A DNA stretch of 64,000 nucleotides from Streptomyces sp. AC1-42W (GCF_003248355.1 NZ_QKWY01000001.1:1074001-1138000); one strand, 5' to 3'. Numbered from the stretch's first letter, positions 17,968 to 26,628 are shown. The notes: a model not told the origin generated them from the letters alone. Made by a program: numbers and translations.

Positions 17968-19299
17968 GTGCCCAACGGATCGATGTCGGCTCTGCTCCAC
18001 CGCCTGGGCGGCCACGAGGCGCGTGCCCGACGGTCGCTCAACTTCACCCCGAGCGAGAACGTGCTGTCCCCGCTGGCGCGCGTGCCCCTCGTGACCGACT
18101 CCTACTCCCGCTACTTCTTCAACCACCAGGAGCTGTTCGGGGAGTGGATGTTCTTCGGCGGGCTGGAGGCCGGGCTGATCGAGCCGGAGATCCTGCGCCC
18201 CCTGCTCCAGGAGATGACCGGTGCCCGGTACGTCGACGTGCGCCCCATCTCGGGGCTCAACTGCATGACGATCGCCATGGCGGGTCTCTGCCCGAACGGC
18301 GGCACCATGTTCACCGTCCCGGAGTCCGGCGGCGGGCACATGAGCACCACACACGTGGCCGCCCGTCTCGGCATCAGGACCGTGCCGCTCCCCATGCGCG
18401 ACACCCACGGTCTCGACCTCGAAGCGCTGGAGCGCGACCTCGCCCGCCACCACCCCGACCTCATCTACCTCGACCAGTCCACCCAGCTCTTCCCGATCGA
18501 CCCCCGTCCGGTGCGCGCGCTGATCGACGCCACCTCGCCCGAGACCGTCCTGCACGTCGACTCCAGCCACACCAACGGCCTCATCCTCACCGGGGCGATG
18601 ACGAACCCGCTGACGGCCGGCGCGCACACCTTCGGCGGCTCCACCCACAAGACGCTGCCCGGCCCGCACAAGGGCTTCCTCGCCACGAACGACGAGCGGC
18701 TGCGCGACCGCATCGACGCGATCGCGTACCACTACGTCAGCCACCATCACCTCGGCGCGGTGATCTCCCTCGCGATCACCCTGCTGGAACTGCGGGACTG
18801 CGGCGGGGAGGTGTACGGGGCGAGCATCCTGGAGAACGCCCGCCAGTTCGCCGAACACCTCAGCGCACAGGGGATTCCGGTCGCCGCACCGGACCAGGGG
18901 TTCACCCGGTGCCACCAGGTGTGGGCGCAGACGGTCGACGGCGTGGACGCGGGCAGCGTCGCCCAGCGGATGCACGACAGCGGCATCCTGGTGAACCGGC
19001 TCGGCGGACTGCCCGGACTGGAGGGTCCGGCGTTCCGGCTGTCCCTGGCGGAGATGACACGGCTGGGCGCCACGGGCGACGACATGAAGGAACTGGCCTC
19101 GCTCTTCGCGTCCTTCCTCTCCGGCGGTCCCGTCCCCGACCACCACGACCGCGTCCGGGACCTGCGCAGGCGACTGCCGGGCCCCGCCTTCTGCTACGGC
19201 TACGAGGACCTGGTGGAGATGGGGGCGCCGCCCGGCCTGCTGGACCTGTTCTCCGCCGTCAGCCGGTCCGTCACCCACGAAGGCGAGCCGCTGCGATGA
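17968..19299 (+). CDS. SHMT/threonine-aldolase-like PLP enzyme, probable transaldolase (AbmH-like)
   Basis: 443 residues of serine hydroxymethyltransferase fold. The PLP lysine is K228 in STHKTLPGP, and D198 (VDSSH) should pair with the pyridine nitrogen. N-terminal NFTPSENV resembles the SHMT LIASEN motif. In albomycin, AbmH uses this fold for a threo-selective aldol-type addition of an amino-acid carbanion to a nucleoside 5'-aldehyde, building the thioheptose core. The GTG at 17968 has AAAGG 9 bases upstream; an ATG at 17983 is an alternative. It is not a housekeeping glyA: its sequence is divergent and it is ATGA-coupled to the next gene. Confidence 0.88.
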   Translation: MPNGSMSALLHRLGGHEARARRSLNFTPSENVLSPLARVPLVTDSYSRYFFNHQELFGEWMFFGGLEAGLIEPEILRPLLQEMTGARYVDVRPISGLNCMTIAMAGLCPNGGTMFTVPESGGGHMSTTHVAARLGIRTVPLPMRDTHGLDLEALERDLARHHPDLIYLDQSTQLFPIDPRPVRALIDATSPETVLHVDSSHTNGLILTGAMTNPLTAGAHTFGGSTHKTLPGPHKGFLATNDERLRDRIDAIAYHYVSHHHLGAVISLAITLLELRDCGGEVYGASILENARQFAEHLSAQGIPVAAPDQGFTRCHQVWAQTVDGVDAGSVAQRMHDSGILVNRLGGLPGLEGPAFRLSLAEMTRLGATGDDMKELASLFASFLSGGPVPDHHDRVRDLRRRLPGPAFCYGYEDLVEMGAPPGLLDLFSAVSRSVTHEGEPLR

Positions 19300-20366
19300 G
19301 CGAGCCGAAGGCCACCCTCTCAGTGACGATCATGAGCCACCCGGACCGTCGCGATGCCGCGCGTGCCCTGTCGCGGGCGCTGGGCGACGTGCCCGTGCTG
19401 GTCGACGAGGAGAAGCACGGTCCGCTCCACAACGCGGTACGGGCCTGGCGGTCGGCCGACCCCTCGGCCAGCCACCACCTCGTGCTCCAGGACGATATCC
19501 GCCCCGTTCCGGGGCTCATCGAGGAGTTCGAGCGGGCCGCGGCCCGCCACCCCGGCACCGTCCTCGCCGGGTACGCGAACTGGAACGCGGAGAACGGCGC
19601 CGCAGTGCGGCTCGGCGCGGTCTCCGGAGCCTCCTGGGTGGAGCCCGTCCACGACTTCTACTTCCCGATGCTCGCCACCGCGATCCCGGTCGCCCACCTG
19701 GACGACTACGTCACGTACGCGAGCCGCTACATCGGCATGATGCGCCACGACGACTTCCCGCTGGCGCGGTTCATCCGGGAGCGGGAGATCCCGGCGCTCA
19801 TCTCCGCGCCCTCACTGGTCGAGCACGGGGACGACCACAGCGTCGCCGGCAACACCTACTACATCCCGCTGCGTTCGGCCTGCTTCCTCGACGGTGACAC
19901 CGCTCCTGCCCTCGACCACGACGCGATGGTACGGGACTTCGCGCTGTGCCCGTTCACCGGCGAGGGGCACACGGACTTCCTGGCGCGGGTGCCCGTCGGC
20001 GGGCGGGACCGGTGGATCAGGTCACACTGGACGGACCACGGCGAACGGCTGGGGCTGGACGCGGACGAGGTCAGGGCCCTGTTCGGCAGGACACTGCGGT
20101 CGAGCTCGGTGTTCACCGCACTGTGCGAGGACACGCACGAGGAGTTCCTCTACAACGTGTGGCTGACCTCCTTCCTCCTGGGCCGCGTCGTGCGGGCGAA
20201 CGGCGGCACCGGCGCCCCGGACCTGTCGCCCGTGGCCCTCGCCGCCCTGCGCACCGTTGCCATCGGCTCACTGCGCAACGTCTTCGTGCCCGTCGGAGTC
20301 GTCCAGGACCGTGTCGACCCCCTGCACGCCCTGGCGGTCGACGGCCATACCGAGGGGCTGCGGTGA
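19296..20366 (+). CDS. GT-A-fold glycosyltransferase-like protein
   Basis: 356 residues. The first 200 look like a GT-A transferase: a beta strand LSVTIMSHPDRR, an acidic metal motif QDD in LVLQDDIRPVPGLIEEF (about residues 66-70) and APSLVEHGDDHS, resembling the P-x-L-V-x-H end of GT2/GT25-like domains. The C-terminal 150 residues are unlike anything I recognise. It may attach a sugar to the nucleoside, either as part of the product or as temporary self-protection. It has no membrane segment. ATGA overlap with the transaldolase gene and a GH3 hydrolase gene 45 bp downstream suggest linked roles. The sugar donor cannot be predicted. Confidence 0.7.
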   Translation: MSEPKATLSVTIMSHPDRRDAARALSRALGDVPVLVDEEKHGPLHNAVRAWRSADPSASHHLVLQDDIRPVPGLIEEFERAAARHPGTVLAGYANWNAENGAAVRLGAVSGASWVEPVHDFYFPMLATAIPVAHLDDYVTYASRYIGMMRHDDFPLARFIREREIPALISAPSLVEHGDDHSVAGNTYYIPLRSACFLDGDTAPALDHDAMVRDFALCPFTGEGHTDFLARVPVGGRDRWIRSHWTDHGERLGLDADEVRALFGRTLRSSSVFTALCEDTHEEFLYNVWLTSFLLGRVVRANGGTGAPDLSPVALAALRTVAIGSLRNVFVPVGVVQDRVDPLHALAVDGHTEGLR

Positions 20367-20411
20367 CCTCCCCCTGTCGTGAGACCCGTCGACCAGCGAA
20401 GTGAGAAGACC

Positions 20412-21920
20412 ATGAACGGAACAGGTACGACGCACCGGGAGAACCGGACGGTCGCGGAGCTCGCCCTGCGGACGCTGCTGCCGGGATTCGCCGGACTCTC
20501 CGTCCCCCCGGAGGCCGAGGACGCCCTGGACGAGGGGCTGCGCGGCTACGCGCTCTTCGGCAACAACATCAGGGACCGGGACCAGCTCGGCGAGCTGATC
20601 GCGGATCTCCGCGGCGCCCGTCCCCACGCGTTGATCGGGCTCGACGAGGAGGGCGGTGACATCACCAGACTCCACTACACGACCGGGGCGACCACGCCCG
20701 GGAACGCCGCCCTGGGCAGGGTGGACGACACCGAGCTGACACGGGAGGTCTACCGGGGGATCGGCGCCGAACTGCGTGATATCGGCGTCGACGTGGACTT
20801 CGCCCCGGTCGCCGACGTGAACACGCACCACGCCAACTCCATCATCGGGACCCGGTCGTTCGGAAGCGATCCGGAGCGCGTCGCCCGGCACGTGGCCGCC
20901 GCGGTGACCGGTCTCCAGGACATGGGCGTGGCCGCCTGCGTGAAGCACTTCCCCGGTCATGGCGCCACCACCCAGGACTCGCACCACACCCTGCCCACGG
21001 TGGACGAACCCCTGGACGTCCTGCGGCAGCGCGACTTCGGCCCGTTCCGCGCCGCCGTCGCGGCCGGGACCCGGATGGCCATGACCGGTCACATTCGCAT
21101 GCCCGCGCTCACCGGCGCGCAGCCCGCCACCTTCTCCGACGCGGCCGTCACCGCACTGCTGCGCCGGGAGATGGGCTTCGGCGGTGTTGTCGTCACCGAC
21201 GCCGTGGACATGCGCGCCGTCGGCACGGCCGGACCTGGCGAGGCCGTGGTGCGCGCCCTGGCGGCCGGATGCGACCTCGTCTGCCTCGGCGCCGGCCGGC
21301 CCGGCCCCGGCGCCCTGCGCTCCCTGATCGACGACTGCACCGGCGCCGTGGTCGCCGCGGTCGCCGCCGGGACGCTGACCCGGGAGCGCCTGGAGGAGGC
21401 GAACCGCCACGGGGACGCGCTCCAGGACTGGCTGAGGACACCCCGGGGGACCGCACCCCGGGTGCGGCGGGGAGCCGGCCGCGAGGCCGCGCGGCGGGCG
21501 CTGCGCACTTTCGGCCGGACCGGACCCCTCGACGCGCCGCTGGTCGTCCAGCTCGACTCCGAGGCCAATCTCGCGGCGGGGCGGGTGCCGTGGGCCCTGG
21601 CCCCGTACCTGGCCGAGGTACTCCCCGCGTGCGAGGTCCTGCACGTGAGCGACGCCGATGCCGGGGACTTCCCCAGGGAGCGGGCGGACGGACGCGACGT
21701 CGTCTTCGTCTCCCGGGACACCCACCGCTTCCCGGCCGTGCAGCGCCTGATCCAGGACCTGGCCGCTCGGACGGACGTCACGCTGGTCGAGATGGGCTGG
21801 TCCGGCGGCGAGGACATCCAGGGGCTCAGCGGCCGTATCCACACCTTCGGCGCCGCCCGCGTGACCGCAGAGGCCGTGGCCCGGCTGCTCGCCGACGGAG
21901 TACGGGAGGACGCGCGATGA
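20412..21920 (+). CDS. GH3-family NagZ-like beta-N-acetylhexosaminidase, cytosolic
   Basis: 502 residues. The NagZ hallmark KHFPGHG (178-184) is followed by the His-Asp dyad region DSHH (189-192), and the catalytic nucleophile is Asp263 in VVTDAVDM. About 130 extra C-terminal residues follow the barrel. There is no signal peptide, so it acts in the cytosol. NagZ enzymes release GlcNAc-type sugars, and some are phosphorylases. It is embedded in an antibiotic operon beside a glycosyltransferase-like gene, so it may remove a sugar from an intermediate or an imported conjugate instead of recycling cell wall. The stop overlaps the ABC ATPase start. Confidence 0.85.
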   Translation: MNGTGTTHRENRTVAELALRTLLPGFAGLSVPPEAEDALDEGLRGYALFGNNIRDRDQLGELIADLRGARPHALIGLDEEGGDITRLHYTTGATTPGNAALGRVDDTELTREVYRGIGAELRDIGVDVDFAPVADVNTHHANSIIGTRSFGSDPERVARHVAAAVTGLQDMGVAACVKHFPGHGATTQDSHHTLPTVDEPLDVLRQRDFGPFRAAVAAGTRMAMTGHIRMPALTGAQPATFSDAAVTALLRREMGFGGVVVTDAVDMRAVGTAGPGEAVVRALAAGCDLVCLGAGRPGPGALRSLIDDCTGAVVAAVAAGTLTRERLEEANRHGDALQDWLRTPRGTAPRVRRGAGREAARRALRTFGRTGPLDAPLVVQLDSEANLAAGRVPWALAPYLAEVLPACEVLHVSDADAGDFPRERADGRDVVFVSRDTHRFPAVQRLIQDLAARTDVTLVEMGWSGGEDIQGLSGRIHTFGAARVTAEAVARLLADGVREDAR

Positions 21921-22972
21921 CGCTGCCCGGGACGACGGCCCGGCAGACGCCGGCCGGCACCGCGGACGAGCCGCCGGTCATCGAGGTGCGGGACCTGGTG
22001 AAGGAGTTCCGCAGGCCGGTGGTGGACCAGCGCCGGTTCGGCGCCCTGCGCCAGCTGCTGGCGGGGCGGTACGAGCTCGTCCGCGCCGTGGACGGGGTCA
22101 CCTTCTCCGTCCCCCGGGGCCAGGTGATCGGCTATCTCGGACCCAACGGGGCGGGGAAGAGCACCACCATCAAGATGCTCACCGGAGTCCTCGAACCCAC
22201 CTCCGGCACCGTCCGGGTGAACGGGGTCGCCCCCAGCCGCAACCGCAAACAGAACGCCCTGCGAGTGGGCGCCGTCTTCGGACAGCGCAGTCAGCTCTGG
22301 TGGGACCTGCCCCTCGTCGAGTCGATGCGGCTTCTCGCGGCGCTCTACCGGATCGAACCCGGCCGGTACCGCGACAACCTGGCCCGCGTCGACCGGGTCC
22401 TGGGGCTGCGCGACTTCCTCGACACCCCGGTGCGCCAGCTCAGCCTCGGCCAGCGGATGCGCGGCGACCTGGCGGCCGCGGTGCTGCACGACCCGACCGT
22501 CCTCTACCTCGACGAACCCACCATCGGTCTGGACGTCTACACGAAGGACCGGGTCTGCGACTTCATCGCCGACATCAGCTCCCGCCGGGGCACCACGATC
22601 GTGCTGACCACCCACGACCTCGCTGATGTGGAACGGCTCTGCCACCGGGTGGTGCTCATCGACCACGGAACCGTCGTGTTCGACGGGACGGTGGACGCGC
22701 TCAAGGACAGCTACCTCCCGGAACGCACTCTCACGGTCCGGTACGAATCCGGACCCCGCGCCCCCTTCGCCGCCGGCCGGCGCCTGGCCGGGGGAACCGT
22801 CGTCCGGTGCACCCCGAACGAGGCCGTAGTACGGATGCCGCCCGAGGGCTCCGTCCCGGCCGTGCTCACCGCGCTGGAGGAGCACTGCCGTGTGGTCGAC
22901 CTCTCCATCGCCGGCATCAGCCTGGAGACGGTGGTCAAGCAGCTCTACCCGGCGAGCGGGGCAGCCGAATGA
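21917..22972 (+). CDS. ABC-2 exporter ATP-binding protein
   Basis: 351 residues. Walker A GPNGAGKST (residues about 76-84), signature LSLGQRMRGDL, Walker B VLYLDEPTIGLD and switch His in LTTHDLADV are all present. The C-terminal 90 residues form the extra domain seen in DrrA/NatA-like ATPases. With the two permease genes that follow it should form a full exporter for the operon product. Overlaps of 4 bases at both ends show tight co-expression. Confidence 0.92.
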   Translation: MTLPGTTARQTPAGTADEPPVIEVRDLVKEFRRPVVDQRRFGALRQLLAGRYELVRAVDGVTFSVPRGQVIGYLGPNGAGKSTTIKMLTGVLEPTSGTVRVNGVAPSRNRKQNALRVGAVFGQRSQLWWDLPLVESMRLLAALYRIEPGRYRDNLARVDRVLGLRDFLDTPVRQLSLGQRMRGDLAAAVLHDPTVLYLDEPTIGLDVYTKDRVCDFIADISSRRGTTIVLTTHDLADVERLCHRVVLIDHGTVVFDGTVDALKDSYLPERTLTVRYESGPRAPFAAGRRLAGGTVVRCTPNEAVVRMPPEGSVPAVLTALEEHCRVVDLSIAGISLETVVKQLYPASGAAE

Positions 22973-23766
22973 CCGTGCTCACCGCGACGTTCGGAGCCAT
23001 CGTCACCAGACGGGTCAAGGAGGCGATGGTCTACCGCTCCAACTCCCTGATCCTGGCCGTCGGTGCCCTGGTGCAGATCATGCTCACCAACGCCGTATGG
23101 GCCGCCGCCTACGGTGCGGGCGCCGGGCCCGACATGCCCCTCGACAGGCTCCTGCTGTATGTGACGCTGGCGGGCATCCACGCCTGGCTGTTCACCGGGC
23201 CCATCCTCCAGTTCATGCAGCGCCGGGTCAGCCAGGGCCACCATCTCTTCGACCTCCTGCGGCCGGTTGGCTTCCTCCCTCAGATGGCGGCCCATCAGGT
23301 CGGATACGTCGCCGGTGTGCTGCTGTTCATGGTCCCGGCGCTTCCGGTGGCGTTCCTCGTCGGATCGCTCGCCCCGCCCGCCGGCATGGCGGCCGGGCTC
23401 GCCTACGTCGTGAGCCTGGCCCTGGGGCTCCTCATTCACACGCTGCTCTCCCTCCTGGTGGGCATGAGCGTCTTCTGGATGATGCAGGTCGACAGCGCGA
23501 ACCTGCTCTTCCGCGTCATCAGCCAGTTCTTCTCCGGAGCCTTCGCCCCGCTCGCGCTCCTTCCCGGCTGGCTGGCGACGGTGACGCAGCTGCTCCCCTT
23601 TCAGGCGACGACTTACGTACCGGTGGCCATCTACATCGGCGAGGTCACGGGGGCGGGTGTGCTCCGGCAGTGCGCACTCCAGGCGGCCTGGGTGGCGGTG
23701 CTGGCGCTGGCGCTCCGGTTCACCTGGTCCCGCGCGGTACGAAAGGTGGTGGTGCAGGGTGGTTGA
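22969..23766 (+). CDS. ABC-2 type permease (first subunit)
   Basis: 265 residues with six predicted hydrophobic segments and a basic N-terminus (VTRRVKEAMVYRSN), typical of the ABC-2/DUF990 group in which two different permeases pair. No extracellular domain. It is coupled to the ATPase gene by ATGA and to the next permease by an 8-base overlap. Export of the nucleoside product is inferred from context. Confidence 0.88.
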   Translation: MTVLTATFGAIVTRRVKEAMVYRSNSLILAVGALVQIMLTNAVWAAAYGAGAGPDMPLDRLLLYVTLAGIHAWLFTGPILQFMQRRVSQGHHLFDLLRPVGFLPQMAAHQVGYVAGVLLFMVPALPVAFLVGSLAPPAGMAAGLAYVVSLALGLLIHTLLSLLVGMSVFWMMQVDSANLLFRVISQFFSGAFAPLALLPGWLATVTQLLPFQATTYVPVAIYIGEVTGAGVLRQCALQAAWVAVLALALRFTWSRAVRKVVVQGG

Positions 23767-24571
23767 GGAGTTCGTCCGGTCGGCGCGGATCGCGTGGACG
23801 CTCGAACGCGCGGCGGTACGGGCGCAGGTGCAGTACCGCGCCAACTTCCTCTCGATGATCGTGCTCGGGATCGTCTACCAGGGCAGCGGCTTCGCGTTCG
23901 TCCTCGTCGTCATGCACAACGTGGACCTGATCGCCGGATGGCCCCTCGGCGACATCGCGTTCCTCTACGGACTGCGCATGCTCGCCCATGCCTTGTGGAT
24001 CGTCCCGCTGAGCCATCTGTGGATGCTGGACCAGATGGCGAGGGAGGCGGAGTTCGACCGGTACCTCCTGCGTCCCTTGAGTCCGTTCGTCCAGTTCGTC
24101 ACCAGCAAGTTCCAGATGAACGCCCTCGGCGACGCCTGCGTGGCGGTCCTGATCCTGGGCTACTCCCTCACGCTCGTCGACGCCGACTTCGACCCGTGGA
24201 CGCTTCTCCTTCTCGGTGCGGCCGTCATCGGCGGGGCGCTCATCGAAGGGTCCATCCAGGTGGCCGCGGCCGCGTTCGCCATCCGCACCCTGAACACGAT
24301 GTCGCTGCGCATGCTCGCCGACTTGGTGTTCAGCGTCGCCGGCAGCTACCCGGTGATCATCTTCCCGAAGCTCATGCGGGTGACGCTGACCGTGCTGCCG
24401 GTATCGTTCGTCGCCTACTTCCCGGCAGCCCTGGCGCTGGGCAGGCAGGACGAGCTCTTCGTCCCCCTCTGGGTCGCGCATCTCACGCTCCCCGTCGGGG
24501 TGGTGCTGTTCCTCGCGGCGGGTGCGGTCTGGCGGTCCCAGTTGCGGCACTACCAGAGCGCGGGGAACTGA
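23759..24571 (+). CDS. ABC-2 type permease (second subunit)
   Basis: 270 residues with about six hydrophobic segments. It has the same organisation as the upstream permease (RAAVRAQVQYRANFLSM start, AFAIRTLNTMSLRMLADL before the last segments), but the two differ, so a heterodimer is expected. The GTG at 23759 was chosen because it gives an 8-base overlap with the previous gene. This is the last gene of the operon and ends 8 bp before a strong terminator stem. Confidence 0.85.
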   Translation: MVEEFVRSARIAWTLERAAVRAQVQYRANFLSMIVLGIVYQGSGFAFVLVVMHNVDLIAGWPLGDIAFLYGLRMLAHALWIVPLSHLWMLDQMAREAEFDRYLLRPLSPFVQFVTSKFQMNALGDACVAVLILGYSLTLVDADFDPWTLLLLGAAVIGGALIEGSIQVAAAAFAIRTLNTMSLRMLADLVFSVAGSYPVIIFPKLMRVTLTVLPVSFVAYFPAALALGRQDELFVPLWVAHLTLPVGVVLFLAAGAVWRSQLRHYQSAGN

Positions 24572-24579
24572 CGGGCGTG

Positions 24580-24621
24580 CCGTGCGGTGGGGCGCGGGCA
24601 GGCCGACGCCCCACCGCACGG
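24580..24621. terminator. bidirectional terminator between exporter and serS
   Basis: Perfect 15-bp inverted repeat: CCGTGCGGTGGGGCG (24580-24594) and its complement at 24607-24621, with a 12-base loop. It sits between convergent genes and can stop transcription from both. Confidence 0.85.
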
Positions 24622-24628
24622 ACGAGGT

Positions 24629-25912
24629 CTACCTCACGGGGCTCAGCACATCCGTGCCGACCCACGGACGCAGCGGCTCCGGGACGCGGACGGATCCGTC
24701 CGGCTGCTGGTTCTGCTCCAGGATGGCGGGCAGGAGGCGGCTGGTCGCGAGGCCCGAGGCGTTGAGGGTGTGGACGAACCGGGTCTTCTTGTCGCCCTCG
24801 GCGCGGTAGCGGATCGCCGCCCGGCGAGCCTGGTAGTCACCGGCCCAGGAGACCGACGAGACTTCCTTGTACGTTCCCAGGCTGGGGAGCCACACCTCGA
24901 CGTCGTACGTCTTGGCCATGGTCGCGCTGACATCGCGCGAGGCGAGCTTGGACGTGCGGTAGTGCAGGCCCAACTGCTCCACCAGCGACTGCGAACGGCC
25001 CAGCAGTTCGGTGAAGGCCGCCTCCGCGTCCTCGGGCGCGACGAACTGGAACATCTCCACCTTGTTGAACTGGTGGCCGCGAATCGTTCCGCGCTCCTCC
25101 GTCCGGTACCCGCCGGATTCCTTCCGGTAGCACGGCGTGTACGCGAAGAGCTTCTTGGGCAGTTCGGCAACCGGGATGATCTCGTCCCGGTACGTGTTCA
25201 GGATCGCCGTCTCCGCCGTCGGAAGGAGGAAGGAGGTTCGCTCCCCTTCGTCACCGGCCAGATGGAAGACGTCGTCGTGGAATTTCGGGAACTGTCCGGC
25301 AGCGAATCCGCTCTCCTCCGTCAGCAGGTGCGGAGGAAGCATGAACTCGTATCCGGCCCGGTAGTGCTCACGGGCGAAGAAGTCGAGCAACGCCCATTCG
25401 AGCGCGGCTCCGTGGCCCCGGTAGAGCCAGTGACCGCTTCCTCCGAGTTTTACGCCGCGCTGAAAGTCGACCAGGCCCAGGTCGGTGCAGAGCTCGACGT
25501 GATCCCGGGGCGAGCTGCCCAGATCGGGGGCCTCGCCCCAGACCCTCACGACCTCGTTCGCCTCCTTGCCGCCCGCCTTGACCTCGGGGTCGGGCAGGTT
25601 CGGCAGTTCCATCAGCAGAAGCCGCAGCCGGTTCTCGGTCTCCCGCAGGTCCGCCTGCAACACGGCGATCCTGTCGCCCAGTTGGGCGGCGGCCTCCTGC
25701 TGTTCCGTGGCGTCCTCGCCGCTCCTCCTGAGCTCGCCGACCTCACGCGAGCGCTTCTTGAGCTCGCTCCGGGCCTGTTCGACCTCGGAGGCCTTGGCCC
25801 TGCGCGACTCGTCCGCCTTCAGGATCGGGGAGAGGTCCACGGAGTCGATACGGGTGAGGAGCGCCGCCCGTACCGCCTCGGGGTCCGACCTGATGAGTTC
25901 GATGTCGAGCAT
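24629..25912 (-). CDS. serS: seryl-tRNA synthetase, motif-complete second copy (likely self-resistance)
   Basis: 427 residues. The N-terminal coiled-coil tRNA arm (about 30-100) is followed by a class II core: TAET (232-235), motif 2 CYRKESG (261-267) with RGHQFNKVEMFQF, E350-V-S-S, DYQARR (359-364) and motif 3 TLNASGLATSR (382-392). Unlike the operon paralog it keeps both acidic positions, so it should charge tRNA-Ser. From memory the housekeeping serS of S. coelicolor lies at another locus, so this is likely an extra inhibitor-insensitive enzyme protecting the producer. It is convergent with the operon and has its own upstream region, so it can be expressed independently. Confidence 0.92.
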   Translation of the reverse strand: MLDIELIRSDPEAVRAALLTRIDSVDLSPILKADESRRAKASEVEQARSELKKRSREVGELRRSGEDATEQQEAAAQLGDRIAVLQADLRETENRLRLLLMELPNLPDPEVKAGGKEANEVVRVWGEAPDLGSSPRDHVELCTDLGLVDFQRGVKLGGSGHWLYRGHGAALEWALLDFFAREHYRAGYEFMLPPHLLTEESGFAAGQFPKFHDDVFHLAGDEGERTSFLLPTAETAILNTYRDEIIPVAELPKKLFAYTPCYRKESGGYRTEERGTIRGHQFNKVEMFQFVAPEDAEAAFTELLGRSQSLVEQLGLHYRTSKLASRDVSATMAKTYDVEVWLPSLGTYKEVSSVSWAGDYQARRAAIRYRAEGDKKTRFVHTLNASGLATSRLLPAILEQNQQPDGSVRVPEPLRPWVGTDVLSPVR

Positions 25913-26120
25913 GGTGCGGAGGCCTCTCGTTGGGTGAATCGGCGTGGAAAGAGCATAGGGCCTTGCCGATTGGGATCCTTGCCGAAGGAAAATCCGGCTC
26001 GGTCGAATCGGCGGGGCGGAATCTCGCGCTATCGGGTGAGACTGCGCCCTTCCTGTCCGGCGTCGAGCCGGCGGAGCCGACCGGACTCCTCGCCGACCCG
26101 TCCCCTGTTCGTGGAGTGAG

Positions 26121-26152
26121 CGGGTACGGGCCCGGTGAGCGGCCCGTACCCG
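26121..26152 (-). terminator. terminator of the roadblock operon
   Basis: Perfect 12-bp stem CGGGTACGGGCC / GGCCCGTACCCG with an 8-base loop, 6 bp beyond the stop of the last roadblock gene. Confidence 0.7.
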
Positions 26153-26158
26153 GTCGCC

Positions 26159-26533
26159 TCAGACCTCCAGGTCCGCCTCGATCTTCTTCAGCTGGTGGCG
26201 GGCCATGGCCAGGTTGGCGCGCCCGGAGTCCAGCACGAGGTAGAGGAACAGGCCCGTGTTGCCGCGGGACTTGAGCAGCCGGATCAGGTGGTACTGGCTG
26301 CCCAGCGTGATCAGGATGTCCTCGATCTCGTCCTTGATCCCGAGGTGCTCCATCGTGCGGAGCTTGGCGCGTACGACATCGGTGTTGCCGGCGGCCGCGA
26401 CCTCCAGGTTGAAGTCCTTGCCGCCGCCGAGGGTGCCCAGGGCCATGCCGCTCGTGAAGTCGACGAGGGCGACACCGGTGGTGCCCTCGATGGACGACAT
26501 CGCTTCCTTCAGTGACGCTTCGGTGTTCGCCAT
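26159..26533 (-). CDS. roadblock/LC7-domain protein (third)
   Basis: 124 residues, a single roadblock/LC7 fold: SIEGTTGVALVDFTSGMALG followed by LEVAAAGNTDVVRAKL and the DILITLGSQYHLIRLL strand. Bacterial members regulate small Ras-like GTPases or act as small-molecule-sensing dimers. A good ribosome site (AAAGGGAG) precedes the ATG. It is the last gene of a four-gene minus-strand set, 95 bp after the previous one, and no GTPase lies in the set. Confidence 0.85.
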   Translation of the reverse strand: MANTEASLKEAMSSIEGTTGVALVDFTSGMALGTLGGGKDFNLEVAAAGNTDVVRAKLRTMEHLGIKDEIEDILITLGSQYHLIRLLKSRGNTGLFLYLVLDSGRANLAMARHQLKKIEADLEV

Positions 26534-26628
26534 GAGTGGTGCTCCCTTTCTCTGACCGGCCGACTGGGGCCGGTTCCGTTGCGTGGTGGGGTGGTGTCGA
26601 GGGCGCCCGGCCGGTGCGCGGGCGCGGC

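Larger units (their letters stand above)
10888..24571 (+). other. candidate albomycin-like thionucleoside biosynthetic operon
   Basis: Thirteen co-directional genes with gaps of 58 bp or less, many overlapping by 4 bases, ending at a 15-bp terminator stem. The enzyme set (carbamoyltransferase, methyltransferase, PLP enzyme, radical SAM, SerRS paralog, SHMT-like) parallels the nucleoside part of the albomycin genes. No siderophore assembly genes are present. The product assignment is inference. Confidence 0.65.

Noticed and set aside
17968..19299. Housekeeping glyA (serine hydroxymethyltransferase)
   Set aside because: Sequence is divergent from ordinary GlyA, and it is translationally coupled inside the biosynthetic operon.
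10888..25912. Siderophore (ferrichrome) biosynthesis genes expected for true albomycin
   Set aside because: No NRPS, N-hydroxylase or hydroxamate acyltransferase frame is present; all genes in the span are otherwise accounted for.
25913..26120. T-box riboswitch upstream of serS
   Set aside because: The conserved T-box core (GGUGGUACCGCG-like) and an antiterminator/terminator pair are absent.
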